Shown: positions 24,215 through 32,430 of the stretch, piece after piece | Layout of the letters: each line of letters begins with the position of its first letter | Position numbering within the stretch: position 1 is the first letter of the stretch | Assembly: GCA_041752315.1 (NCBI GenBank) | Contig: JBGSHJ010000086.1 | Coordinates: 1-64,000 of the forward strand | Reading direction: 5' to 3' | DNA length: 64,000 bases | Origin: SYFY01 sp041752315 | Lineage (GTDB): Bacteria; Pseudomonadota; Gammaproteobacteria; Pseudomonadales; Azotimanducaceae | Translations under genes and position numbers: made by a program | Notes under the pieces: generated by a model | Seen by the model: only the letters and a program-made list of their open reading frames with translations | Databases searched by the model: none | Told to the model about the DNA's origin: nothing

Positions 24215-25183
24215 ATGACCGACTTTCTTCGCACTCCAGACGTCAACTTTGCCCCACTGACAGACTTTCGATTCACGCCTCGATACCACACCTGGCAGGA
24301 CCTGCGGATGCATTACGTGGATGAAGGTCCCGAAGATGCACCGGTTGTGCTCCTCACCCACGGCATGCCCACCTGGTCGTACCTGTATCGAGACATGATC
24401 CCACTGCTGGTTGAGGCAGGGTACCGCTGCATCGCACCGGATCACATGGGCTTTGGTCGATCGGACAAACCGACTGACATCCACTGGTACACCATTGCAC
24501 GGCACACCGAGATCCTGGCCTCACTGATCACCGCACTCGACCTCAAACGGATCACTCTGGTGTGTCAGGACTGGGGCGGTCCGACCGGCCTGGCCCAGGC
24601 GGCGATGATGCCCGAGCGGTTCGAGCGCCTCGTCATCATGAACACGTGGTTGCATCACCCGGAATTTGTCTATACCGATGCCATTCGCAACTGGAACAAG
24701 AACTGGCACGAAGGCGGCTTGTTTGCCCGACCCAGGCCAGAGGTGGGATTGTTGCTCGTACTCAGCGCGGGACTCGCACCACGAGAAGTCATCTTCCCGG
24801 CAATCATCAACGGCCAGGCGCCTGATCTTGATGACCGGGCTGCCATGGTGTATCGAGGTTTTGCGGCACCCTTCAAGGGGCTTGATGACAAGGCGTTCAA
24901 CGGACTGAGGCGATTTCCTCTGTCGATTCCTTTCGACAGCTACGACAACGGCAATGGCGCGGCGCAGACACTGCACTACAGGACACTGCGGGCTCTGGCC
25001 ATGCCTGCCCACTTCATCTGGGGGTGTGCAGATGACGTGTTTGTCGAGAGCTGGGGTCAGAAGTGGGCCGGGCAAATGGGGGGCACGTTCGACGGTATCA
25101 AGGATGCGGGACACTTCCTGCAGAACACCCACGGAGCAGACGTCGTGCGTTTCATGCTGGCGCGAATCGAGTCATCCGGCTGA
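24215..25183 (+). CDS. Haloalkane dehalogenase-like alpha/beta hydrolase
   Basis: The 322-residue protein is most similar in motif layout to haloalkane dehalogenases of the DhlA type: HGMPTWSYLYR (oxyanion/halide region), nucleophile Asp119 in CQDWGGPTG with the adjacent halide-binding Trp120, acid Asp273 in GCADDVF and His300 in DAGHFLQ. An Asp rather than Ser nucleophile fits hydrolytic dehalogenation or epoxide hydrolysis. DWGGP and the HGxPTW pattern favour dehalogenase, but activity on halogenated substrates is inference. ATG 24215 has GAGGTG four bases upstream; GTG 24209 is less likely. It converges on the APH-like gene. Confidence 0.85.
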   Translation: MTDFLRTPDVNFAPLTDFRFTPRYHTWQDLRMHYVDEGPEDAPVVLLTHGMPTWSYLYRDMIPLLVEAGYRCIAPDHMGFGRSDKPTDIHWYTIARHTEILASLITALDLKRITLVCQDWGGPTGLAQAAMMPERFERLVIMNTWLHHPEFVYTDAIRNWNKNWHEGGLFARPRPEVGLLLVLSAGLAPREVIFPAIINGQAPDLDDRAAMVYRGFAAPFKGLDDKAFNGLRRFPLSIPFDSYDNGNGAAQTLHYRTLRALAMPAHFIWGCADDVFVESWGQKWAGQMGGTFDGIKDAGHFLQNTHGADVVRFMLARIESSG

Positions 25184-25195
25184 ACACCACCGCCT

Positions 25196-26089
25196 TCATT
25201 GCCGGGCGGCCTGCATCGATCGTTCGAGACGAACACGCCAGGTCCGGGTCGATCTGCTTCCCGGATCGATACACACCTCGTAATACAGCGAGCTGATCGA
25301 AACGATCAGTGCGTGTCGGTTGAACCAGGCAGTCTCGTTGCTCGACAGTTTCCGGTCATACACACTCAACGCCGCATCCAGAGCCTTCACATCACCCCAT
25401 AACCAGAGGCCAGTGAAATCGAACCACCACGGCCCAGGCTCCGCATCTCCCCAGTCGATGACCGCGGTCGCCTGATTCGACTGTGTATCGATCAGGACAT
25501 GCTCATCGTTGAGATCCATGTGACACAGCACCTGCTGCGAATCGAAGGCCGGTAACGGTTGTTCAAGAAGCTCACGAAGCATATCCGCCAAACCATGATC
25601 GACATGTGCATCAATGGTACCCAGATGTTGCAGGACAAAACGTGTCCACTCATCGAAGGAAAATGGCTCAGGTTCACCATTCATCGGCAGATCGTGGAGT
25701 GTGCGCAGGAACTGGCCCAACTGCAGGCCAATGACTCTGGCATCCACCTTGTCCGGTTGTGGAAGTGCACAGATCGGGGTCCCATCGAGCAACGGATAAA
25801 CCATTGCCGCATAGGGAATTCCATCAACCGCCACCAGTTCCGTGCGAGGTCTGGGAACCAACAGAGGAAGACTGGCGGGAAGACGCAACAGCAGCTCAAG
25901 CTCCTCCGCCAACACCTGCGCCGTATGCATCCGTTTCGGAATCCGCATCACCGTGTCATCACAGACAAAGGTTGCGTAGTCCCAACCTGCTCCGAGCGCC
26001 GCCGGAGTTCCCGTGAGTCCGCACTGACGCGCCAGCCTCGTCACGGCAGACCGATCGAGTGTGAAGTCCGGGTCCCACGGCTGGCTCAT
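25196..26089 (-). CDS. Aminoglycoside phosphotransferase (APH)-family kinase
   Basis: The 297-residue protein has the APH/choline-kinase fold. The catalytic loop reads CHMDLNDEHVL, with His190 and Asp192 in place, and the metal-binding Asp212 lies in VIDWGDAEPG. The position normally taken by Asn in the HxDxxxxN loop is His197 here, a variant also known in other APH subfamilies. LHDLP and WFDFTGLWLWGD are typical structural segments. Substrates of such proteins range from antibiotics to metabolites, and nothing here identifies one, so a resistance function should not be assumed. It follows the VOC gene by 45 bases on the same strand. Confidence 0.85.
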   Translation of the reverse strand: MSQPWDPDFTLDRSAVTRLARQCGLTGTPAALGAGWDYATFVCDDTVMRIPKRMHTAQVLAEELELLLRLPASLPLLVPRPRTELVAVDGIPYAAMVYPLLDGTPICALPQPDKVDARVIGLQLGQFLRTLHDLPMNGEPEPFSFDEWTRFVLQHLGTIDAHVDHGLADMLRELLEQPLPAFDSQQVLCHMDLNDEHVLIDTQSNQATAVIDWGDAEPGPWWFDFTGLWLWGDVKALDAALSVYDRKLSSNETAWFNRHALIVSISSLYYEVCIDPGSRSTRTWRVRLERSMQAARQ

Positions 26090-26134
26090 CGATCAGCTCC
26101 TCGGGAAAGCCCCGCCAATTGTTTGCCAGCCCGC

Positions 26135-26548
26135 CTACCCTTTGCCACCACCCATCATCGCGGCCAGGTGCTGTGGTTCGTATTGCATCGCCGCCACCAG
26201 GTTCCCTTCCGGGTCTTCAAAATTGAGGATCTTGCCAACGGTCGGAATGGCGCCTTCAAACAGAACCTTCGCACCGTTGGCGATCAGATCAGCGCGTGTC
26301 ACCGCAATATCGGTTACTGAAATCGTACACGTAAACGCACGAATGCCCGCATCACCTTCACGCAGGGCAACGCGACGTTTTTCGAGCGCCCCTTCAATTC
26401 CGGGATGAATGGCATCGCCGGTATGAATGCGGAAAAAGTCGGGCGGACCCCAGGCTTCGAATCGCCAGCCGAACACGACGGAATAAAAACGTTGGGCACG
26501 CACAAGATCATCGGCGTGAATCGCAAAATGAACGACGTTGTTGGCCAT
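26135..26548 (-). CDS. VOC (glyoxalase/dioxygenase superfamily) protein
   Basis: This 137-residue protein forms one vicinal-oxygen-chelate module: NVVHFAIHADDLVRAQRFYSVVFGWRFEAWG at the N-terminus and a second half-repeat ending ILNFEDPEGNLVAAMQYEP. Putative metal ligands are His in VVHFAIHADD, His in HPGIEG and Glu in DPEGN. These proteins often act in antibiotic or aldehyde detoxification, but the substrate is unknown. ATG 26548 has GAGAG seven bases upstream; ATG 26554 is two codons earlier. Its first 41 bases lie inside the 3' end of the upstream AraC gene in another frame, implying coupled expression. Confidence 0.88.
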   Translation of the reverse strand: MANNVVHFAIHADDLVRAQRFYSVVFGWRFEAWGPPDFFRIHTGDAIHPGIEGALEKRRVALREGDAGIRAFTCTISVTDIAVTRADLIANGAKVLFEGAIPTVGKILNFEDPEGNLVAAMQYEPQHLAAMMGGGKG

Positions 26549-27617
26549 GGTCATACTCTCGCTGATCGGCTAGAAGCCCTGCATCATAAACAGGCAAGGT
26601 GTCCGCGGCCGGATCTTCGAGCAATCCGCGCGAATGGACAGGTTCCAGTCGAACCTGGCGGGGGGAATTCCCTGTCCAGCGCCGCACCGCCCGCGTGAAG
26701 TGCGAAGTGTCTGAATAGCCGAGGCGAAACGCGATCTCGGTCACGGAAAGCTCACTCCCGGACAATTGGGAGAGCGCCGACATCTGCCGGTATTCGTCGA
26801 GCATTTGCTCGTAGGTTGTCCCCCATTGATCGAGGTGGCGCTGCAACTGGCGGACGCTCATGTGCAGTGCGCTGGCCACGTCGACAATCCTGGTGCGTCC
26901 AGAACCCAGAAGTTCCCTCATCCTGCGGTGGGCTTCCTGCGCGGTAGCCAGAGGTTGCCCCGTCCGCAGCAGCCCGAACGCATCCTTTTCTGCGACGGTC
27001 AGCGGACGCAGTGGCAGTTCCAGCGCCCGCCGGTCAAACACAACTTCGTTCCGCTCGGCGCCAAATGCCAGCCGAGGTCCAACGAGGCGCTCGGCCTCGT
27101 CCGTGTCGCGTCGACCCGGCAGGCACATCCGCACCTCGATCGGGATGGGTTCATTCACCAGCCGCACGATCCTGTAGAGGGTCATCATGCAGGCCAGGCT
27201 CGGATGGAGGGAACCTTCGTCGCTGATCCCGGAAAATGAAGCAGACAAACGGACCCGGTCGTTCTCGATGTGCACAACCACGGACACTCCGGTGCGGATC
27301 AGACCAATACGACTGGAAGCGAAATCCAACGCATGTCGGAGTGTCGGTGAGCGCAGGATGCCTTCCCCCCAATGGCCATAATCCGCAAGGCGCTGAAATT
27401 CTGCGAGGTGAAGACCGAGGTATGGGTCATGGGTGCGACGGGAAATGTCTTCAATAAGGCCGAAACAGAGGGTTCGCTCAATCCACGCGCCTGAATCGAG
27501 CAATAGCGCCTCAGGCAGGTTGTTCGCTCGGAGCACGTCAGCGGGGCGTACGCCGCGGCTCACCAGATAGGTGCCTACTTCCTTCAACGACTGAACCCGG
27601 TGCCAATAACGCGTCAT
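26508..27617 (-). CDS. AraC-family transcriptional regulator (Arabinose_bd type)
   Basis: The 369-residue protein has an N-terminal ligand domain of the Arabinose_bd/OruR type (residues about 20-210, with DPYLGLHLAEFQRLADYGHWGEGIL). A C-terminal AraC helix-turn-helix pair (about 235-330) includes RIVDVASALHMSVRQLQRHLDQWGTTYEQML and LSVTEIAFRLGYSDTSHFTRAVRRWTGNSPRQVR. Most relatives end soon after GxSPRxxR; this one runs about 37 residues further, over the start of the VOC gene in a different frame. The tail may be dispensable, or an upstream stop codon may have been lost. It probably controls the VOC and APH-like genes that follow. The start is ATG 27617. Confidence 0.92.
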   Translation of the reverse strand: MTRYWHRVQSLKEVGTYLVSRGVRPADVLRANNLPEALLLDSGAWIERTLCFGLIEDISRRTHDPYLGLHLAEFQRLADYGHWGEGILRSPTLRHALDFASSRIGLIRTGVSVVVHIENDRVRLSASFSGISDEGSLHPSLACMMTLYRIVRLVNEPIPIEVRMCLPGRRDTDEAERLVGPRLAFGAERNEVVFDRRALELPLRPLTVAEKDAFGLLRTGQPLATAQEAHRRMRELLGSGRTRIVDVASALHMSVRQLQRHLDQWGTTYEQMLDEYRQMSALSQLSGSELSVTEIAFRLGYSDTSHFTRAVRRWTGNSPRQVRLEPVHSRGLLEDPAADTLPVYDAGLLADQREYDHGQQRRSFCDSRR

Positions 27618-27875
27618 TCAACGTGCCCCGGGGTCACAGCCTTTGTCCGCGCGGTTTCGACACTCGCCTCTCGAACGGTGGATTCCAGCGCTCCCTGGTT
27701 GGTACTCGCCTGTTACCCTGCACGCGGCCGACAAAACCGTCAAGTGCCCCGCGCAGCGCTTCAGGGCGCCATGGCCGGATGAACTTCAGCGGCGCGTTTT
27801 CTCCATGCCAGCGGAAATCGAGCCGAACCTCAAGTCAGGATGATGTTCAATTCCGGGTCCCGCCGTGCCGCATCT
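27618..27875. other. Intergenic region, no gene recognised
   Basis: This 258-base gap separates the start of the AraC gene from the end of the DUF3313 gene, both on the minus strand. It must hold the AraC promoter. I see no RNA gene, repeat or convincing terminator; a plus-strand frame here is basic and arginine-rich, as expected of a chance frame. Confidence 0.5.
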
Positions 27876-28700
27876 CTACTCGGTCGGAGGGACACAATTG
27901 GTCTGATGCCGCATCTGGGTGCATAGACCAAAGCGCATTTTTTCGGCCCAGTACCTGAACGATTTTTCAGCGTCGGTCCATGATTTCCACCCACCGCGCA
28001 CGCCACCGCCAACCCGGCGATCCACTGCTGCGCCCAGGACTTCTCCTGTCTGTGAATCCGCAATCTTGGCTTCAGCCGTCACTTCTCCGGCGAAAACAGG
28101 CTTTCCGGTCAATTTTTCCTTGGACTGCATCAACGCAAATTTCAATCCCGGTACGCCCCAAGGCACCAGCGTCAGTGCCTTCATCGTCGTGCGCGTTGCC
28201 TGGGCGTCCGTCAGCGCGATCTGAATCCGCAGTGTTTTCGGCCCCGGTTGGCTGACGATCTCGTAGTCCTTCGACAGGCTCGTCCCGAGTTCACCGGAAA
28301 ACAGGTCCACAAGCGCCTGCAGATCTTCCTTCGAAACATCGTTCATGTCCGATTCGGGTCCGTAGTAGATCGTGACGGCGTCCAGCAACAACTTGTCGTA
28401 GGCATCGGCGGGCATTTGACCGACACGGGGGTTGGTATACACCAGCAGTGGCTGGCCTTTGGTCCCCTCCTGCATCTGCGAATAAAGGTCCCCGAGAAAA
28501 CCCGATTCCTGGACCTCAGTGCTGATCGGGCCAACCGGCTGCTGCGTCGTTGCACATCCGGCCAACAGCATTGCAGCAACAAACACCGTGAAAGGCTGCC
28601 TCAAGTGCGCGAGGCGTTTCGATCTCGCTCTTCCTGAACTGTCTGGCCCGTTCGCCGCGCCTGCACCCATGCCTGGAGGATTGACTTTGATCACTTTCAC
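27876..28700 (-). CDS. DUF3313 family lipoprotein
   Basis: The product has a lipoprotein signal: a basic stretch, the hydrophobic FTVFVAAMLLAG and the lipobox LAGC, with Cys49 the predicted lipidated residue. The mature part matches DUF3313 proteins, with YDKLLLDAVTIYYGP, LRIQIALTDAQATR, the VFAGEVTAEAKIADSQTGEVLGAAVDRR segment and a C-terminal FRYWAEKMRFGLC. The family is of unknown function; members are envelope lipoproteins. The N-terminus is unusually long before the hydrophobic core, so GTG 28700 may be too early and TTG 28604 is a possible shorter start. It lies upstream of lgt on the same strand. Confidence 0.82.
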   Translation of the reverse strand: MKVIKVNPPGMGAGAANGPDSSGRARSKRLAHLRQPFTVFVAAMLLAGCATTQQPVGPISTEVQESGFLGDLYSQMQEGTKGQPLLVYTNPRVGQMPADAYDKLLLDAVTIYYGPESDMNDVSKEDLQALVDLFSGELGTSLSKDYEIVSQPGPKTLRIQIALTDAQATRTTMKALTLVPWGVPGLKFALMQSKEKLTGKPVFAGEVTAEAKIADSQTGEVLGAAVDRRVGGGVRGGWKSWTDAEKSFRYWAEKMRFGLCTQMRHQTNCVPPTE

Positions 28701-28787
28701 TCGCGTCCGGTTGTTTGAGACTGGCGACAGTTTATGCTTTTTTCGAGCGTCGTCACCTCGGATAACAGGAGCGCAGTCGACCGGTGC

Positions 28788-29621
28788 TCAGCTGCCTGCA
28801 CGCTGCCATCGTCTCCCATGGAGAATGATTATCGCGCCGACCAGCACGAGAGGCAGTGACAGCACCTGGCCCATGGTCAGCCAGTCGCCTGCCAGATAGC
28901 CGATATGGGCGTCCGGCGCCCGGAAGTACTCCGTGACCACTCGCAGCGCGCCATAACCGGCAACAAAAGTCCCGGTCACCACCGCCGTAGCCCTGGGCCT
29001 GCTGGACACCCACCAGACGAGCGCGAACAGGACGACTCCTTCGGCGAACGCCTGGTAGAGCGGTGAGGGATGGCGCATGACCGCTTCCCATTCGCTGGTA
29101 CACGTCAGCGAAATGGCCTGGATCGCATCTGCCGAACACGGGTAGTAAAACCCGAAGCCGGACTCGGTGACCCGACCTGGCAACTCGGTGTTGGCAAAAT
29201 TGCCCAGTCGACCAAACCCCAGGCCTGTAGGTACCGCAGGTGCCAGAAAGTCGGTCACCGTGAAAAAGCCACGTCGGGTCTGTCTGGCGTACAGGAACAT
29301 CGAGACAGCCACACCCAGCAACCCGCCATGAAAGGACATCCCACCTTCCCAGACCCGCAACAGGTAGAGCGGATCGCGCAGGAAGTAGTCGAAGTTGTAG
29401 AAAAGAACCGAGCCGAGCCGACCCCCAATCACCGCACCAAGCGCGCCGTAGAACACCAGATCGGAGATTGCCTTTTCGTCGAAATGGCCAGGCATCGAGC
29501 GACTGCGCCGCATGAGCAGGAAGTAAGCAGTTGCAAACGCGGCCAGATAGGACAACCCGTACCAGCGAATGGCAACGGGGCCGAGGGAGACGATCACGGG
29601 ATCGATCACGGGGTAGTACAC
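28788..29621 (-). CDS. lgt: Prolipoprotein diacylglyceryl transferase
   Basis: Lgt transfers diacylglycerol from phosphatidylglycerol to the lipobox cysteine of prelipoproteins in the inner membrane. The 277-residue polytopic protein keeps the family hallmarks: IRWYGLSYL near the N-terminus, the catalytic-His segment MSFHGGLLG, and GRLGNFANTELPGRVTE with the conserved Arg and Asn. The start is GTG 29621, with AAAGGA seven bases upstream on the minus strand. In related genomes lgt sits between ptsP and thyA; here the order is kept but extra genes separate them. Confidence 0.97.
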   Translation of the reverse strand: MYYPVIDPVIVSLGPVAIRWYGLSYLAAFATAYFLLMRRSRSMPGHFDEKAISDLVFYGALGAVIGGRLGSVLFYNFDYFLRDPLYLLRVWEGGMSFHGGLLGVAVSMFLYARQTRRGFFTVTDFLAPAVPTGLGFGRLGNFANTELPGRVTESGFGFYYPCSADAIQAISLTCTSEWEAVMRHPSPLYQAFAEGVVLFALVWWVSSRPRATAVVTGTFVAGYGALRVVTEYFRAPDAHIGYLAGDWLTMGQVLSLPLVLVGAIIILHGRRWQRAGS

Positions 29622-29653
29622 AGGTCGATCCTTTTACTGGTTAAACTGCGCGC

Positions 29654-30397
29654 ATGTGTCTGGTTCTATTCGCAGTTGGAGCACATCCGGATTATCCACT
29701 GGTAGTCGCCGCAAATCGCGACGAATTCTACCGGCGACCGGCGTTGCCCGTACACCACTGGGACAGTGATCCAGGCGTTGTCGCGGGTCGGGATCTTGAG
29801 GCAGACGGTACGTGGCTGGGTGTTTCTGCGGCCGGGCGATTTGCTGCCGTGACCAATTATTCGGATCCTGTCGACAGCGCACCACTGTCTCGCGGGGCGC
29901 TGACTGCGGGCTTCCTCACCGGCGAAATGTCGGCACAAAGCTACGCCGCCTCGATTCACGGCGCCAGTTACCGCGGCTTCAACCTGCTGCTGTGGGATGG
30001 CGACGACATGGTCTACGTCTCGAACAAGGCCCCGATGCAGCGTCTTCGTCCGGGCACCTATGGATTGAGCAACGCAGCACTGGGCTCGGAATGGCCCAAG
30101 GTCATTCGCGGCAGGTCGCTCCTGCAATCCATCTTGCGCCAACCGACCTCACGGCAGTTGATCAACCTGCTGGCGGATGACTCCGTGCCACCTGATCATG
30201 AGTTGCCCGATCGAGGACGCCCTCTCGAGATGGAAAGACGCATAGCACCCTGCTTCATTCGCGGTGATGAATACGGCACTCGCGCCAGCAGCGCCGTGAT
30301 CTTCACCCATGGACATGTATCCATTGCCGAGCAGCTCTATGGCCCCGGTGGCGAACCCGGTGACCATCGCGAACTCGTACTACCCTGGAGCCGATGA
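29654..30397 (+). CDS. NRDE/TANGO2 family protein
   Basis: The 247-residue protein starts MCLVLFAVGAHPDYPLVVAANRDEFYRRPA, containing the NRDE signature that names the family and an invariant Cys2 that could act as an N-terminal nucleophile after Met removal. TWLGVSAAGRFAAVTNY and GTYGLSNAALGSEWPK are further conserved blocks. TANGO2 homologues have been linked to heme handling and lipid metabolism, but bacterial roles are poorly defined. It is divergent from lgt across 32 bases. Its stop overlaps the SDR start (ATGATG), so the two are probably co-translated. Confidence 0.9.
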   Translation: MCLVLFAVGAHPDYPLVVAANRDEFYRRPALPVHHWDSDPGVVAGRDLEADGTWLGVSAAGRFAAVTNYSDPVDSAPLSRGALTAGFLTGEMSAQSYAASIHGASYRGFNLLLWDGDDMVYVSNKAPMQRLRPGTYGLSNAALGSEWPKVIRGRSLLQSILRQPTSRQLINLLADDSVPPDHELPDRGRPLEMERRIAPCFIRGDEYGTRASSAVIFTHGHVSIAEQLYGPGGEPGDHRELVLPWSR

Positions 30398-31188
30398 TGG
30401 AACTGACACTCGAAAATCGCACTGCCATCATCACCGGCGGCTCACTGGGTATTGGCCTCGCCATGGCCAAGGCGTTTTATACGGCCGGCGCGCGGGTCGG
30501 CATCATCGCCAGGCGTCCGGAGGCACTCGCACAGGCCAGGCAGACCATACTTGCTGAAAGTGCGCCGTCCGGTGCCTGCATCGAAACTTTCTCCTGCGAT
30601 GTCGCCAACAACGAACAACTCCAGGCAACCCATGCAGATGTCGTCAAGGCACTCGGCCCAGTGGACGTGCTTGTCAACAATGCAGGCAAGGCGGCCGTCA
30701 AGCCCTTCATGGATATCACGGACTCGGAGTGGCAGGACGACATTGATCTGAAACTGCTGGCCGCCATCCGCCTGACCCGACTCGCCTGGCCCGGAATGCA
30801 GGCTCGCGGGTTCGGGAGAGTGCTGAACATTCTCAATACTGGTGCAAAAGCGCCGAGTGCTCGTACTGCACCGACGTCGGTGACCCGCGCAGCCGGAATG
30901 GCACTCACCAAGGTGCTGGCCAACGAGGGTGCACCGCACAACATACTGGTCAACGCGCTGCTGATCGGCCAGATCAGGAGCGATCAGATTCGTCGCACCT
31001 GGGAGGCGTCCGGTGCCAATCAAACCCTCGAAGAGTACATCACCGAGTTTGGCAAACGCCTGCCGATGAAGCGCATGGGAGAGGCGGAAGAAGTTGCCAA
31101 TCTGGCGCTGTTTCTGGTCTCCAATGGCGGTACCTACATCAACGGCTGTGCCATCAACATGGACGGCGGACTAAGCCCGGTAGTGTAA
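30394..31188 (+). CDS. Short-chain dehydrogenase/reductase with altered active site
   Basis: The 264-residue protein is a classical-type SDR by fold motifs: TGGSLGIG (14-21) for dinucleotide binding, CDVANNE, NNAG (95-98), and the C-terminal GGTYINGCAINMDGG. The catalytic YxxxK motif is replaced: aligning RAAGMALTK with the usual KAA helix puts Thr161 at the Tyr position and Arg165 at the Lys position (TSVTR), and the preceding Ser position reads LNTGA. The protein may therefore bind NAD(P) without normal oxidoreductase chemistry, or use other residues. ATG 30394 or 30397 follows GGAG and overlaps the NRDE stop. The last 18 bases overlap the convergent MFS gene. Confidence 0.88.
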   Translation: MMELTLENRTAIITGGSLGIGLAMAKAFYTAGARVGIIARRPEALAQARQTILAESAPSGACIETFSCDVANNEQLQATHADVVKALGPVDVLVNNAGKAAVKPFMDITDSEWQDDIDLKLLAAIRLTRLAWPGMQARGFGRVLNILNTGAKAPSARTAPTSVTRAAGMALTKVLANEGAPHNILVNALLIGQIRSDQIRRTWEASGANQTLEEYITEFGKRLPMKRMGEAEEVANLALFLVSNGGTYINGCAINMDGGLSPVV

Positions 31189-32379
31189 TCCCGATCCACG
31201 TGCCAGCCGGGTGAGATAGATCGTTCCCATGGTCAGCAGCAACGCGACCGCTGTCAGCCCAGCCAGTGCTCCGCGAAAATTTCCGGTGGTGTCGTACAGC
31301 ACACCCAGACCCAACGGCCCGAGAACTCCACCGATTTCCGCCGCAGAAAAGAACATTCCGCTGGCTATGCCTGTGCGCGACTCGCCAATACCGGGAAGTT
31401 CAACCAGCGTCAGGACCAGCACAGTCATCAGCGCAGACCTTGCAATGCCCTGCATGACCAGCCCGAGGGTCAACAAAGGACCGGACACAAACTGCAGCAG
31501 CAGGCTTGCCGTCAACGCCGCCAGGCACAAACCGAGAAGAATCTGGAAACGGCGGTCCGGAGTGGCCAGTCTGGGAATCAGCAGCGATCCGGCTATGCCA
31601 ATGACCGTCGGCAAGGCAGCCCAGTAACTCGCCTGGACAATGGGCATTCCGTGACTGCGCAGCAATTCTGGCAGCCAGTTGTTCAGGCCATGATTGAACA
31701 GGAACACACCCACGCTCATCAACAGGACGATCTGGACTGCCCGGGTACCGATGAGTTCACGCATGACCTGCCCCTGTGGCAGTCGCGGTGCAGCAAAGGC
31801 CACTTCCTGTGCTCGCAGTCCGAAGCGGCCGGCAATCAGGATCCACGCCAGTGCCGCGCCCACCGCGACACCGGCCCAGAGCAACACCACAGATCGCCAG
31901 TTGCCATCAAACCAGGGCAGCAGGACCGAATGTGTCAAGGTCAGCGAGACAACACCACCAATGGCAGGTCCTGTCATGTAGATACCCATCGCGAGGCCGC
32001 GCTCGCTACCGGTAAAAAACTGCGCGACCACCTTGGGGGCACCCGAGGAAATCACAGGACCGCCAACACCAAACAGGCCGACCGCCAGCAGCAGTGTCCA
32101 GTAGTCATCCGCGAAGGCTCGTCCTGCCGCCGACAAGGCAATCAACAGACCACCAATGAACAGGGCGCGTCCGCCGCCCAGCCGATCCAGCATCATGCCA
32201 CCCGGCATGGCGGCAAAGATGTACACCAATTGCCACGCGCCCATCACGCTGCCCATGGCTGCATGGGTGATACCCAGATCCTCTTCGATGGGAATGACCA
32301 GCGGAGCGATGCTGGTCGCTGTCAGCCCGAAGGCGGTATAGAGCAGCCACAGACCGGCCAGCAACCACCAGCGGCTCAT
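31171..32379 (-). CDS. MFS transporter
   Basis: The 402-residue protein has about twelve hydrophobic helices and the motif-A-like loop GGMMLDRLGGGRALFIGG between helices 2 and 3. The overall pattern (IPIEEDLGITHAAMGSVMGAW, VAQFFTGSERGLAMGIYMTGPAIGG) resembles the CynX/NimT-like branch of anion/organic-acid or drug transporters. The substrate is unknown. The start is ATG 32379, 51 bases after ptsP on the same strand. Its 3' end overlaps the SDR gene tail to tail by 18 bases. Confidence 0.9.
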   Translation of the reverse strand: MSRWWLLAGLWLLYTAFGLTATSIAPLVIPIEEDLGITHAAMGSVMGAWQLVYIFAAMPGGMMLDRLGGGRALFIGGLLIALSAAGRAFADDYWTLLLAVGLFGVGGPVISSGAPKVVAQFFTGSERGLAMGIYMTGPAIGGVVSLTLTHSVLLPWFDGNWRSVVLLWAGVAVGAALAWILIAGRFGLRAQEVAFAAPRLPQGQVMRELIGTRAVQIVLLMSVGVFLFNHGLNNWLPELLRSHGMPIVQASYWAALPTVIGIAGSLLIPRLATPDRRFQILLGLCLAALTASLLLQFVSGPLLTLGLVMQGIARSALMTVLVLTLVELPGIGESRTGIASGMFFSAAEIGGVLGPLGLGVLYDTTGNFRGALAGLTAVALLLTMGTIYLTRLARGSGLHYRA

Positions 32380-32430
32380 GTCTTGGGAACCGACCGGAAC
32401 AGGCGTTGGATTCTTGACACCCCCACCCGC

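Noticed and set aside
25196..26089. Calling the APH-family gene an antibiotic resistance determinant
   Set aside because: The fold is shared by many metabolic kinases, the catalytic loop is atypical, and no substrate can be inferred from the sequence.
28740..28775. Run of T's and a small hairpin near the lgt 3' end as a terminator
   Set aside because: For the minus-strand lgt transcript the run would be A's after the weak stem, not U's; on the plus strand the T's precede the stem.
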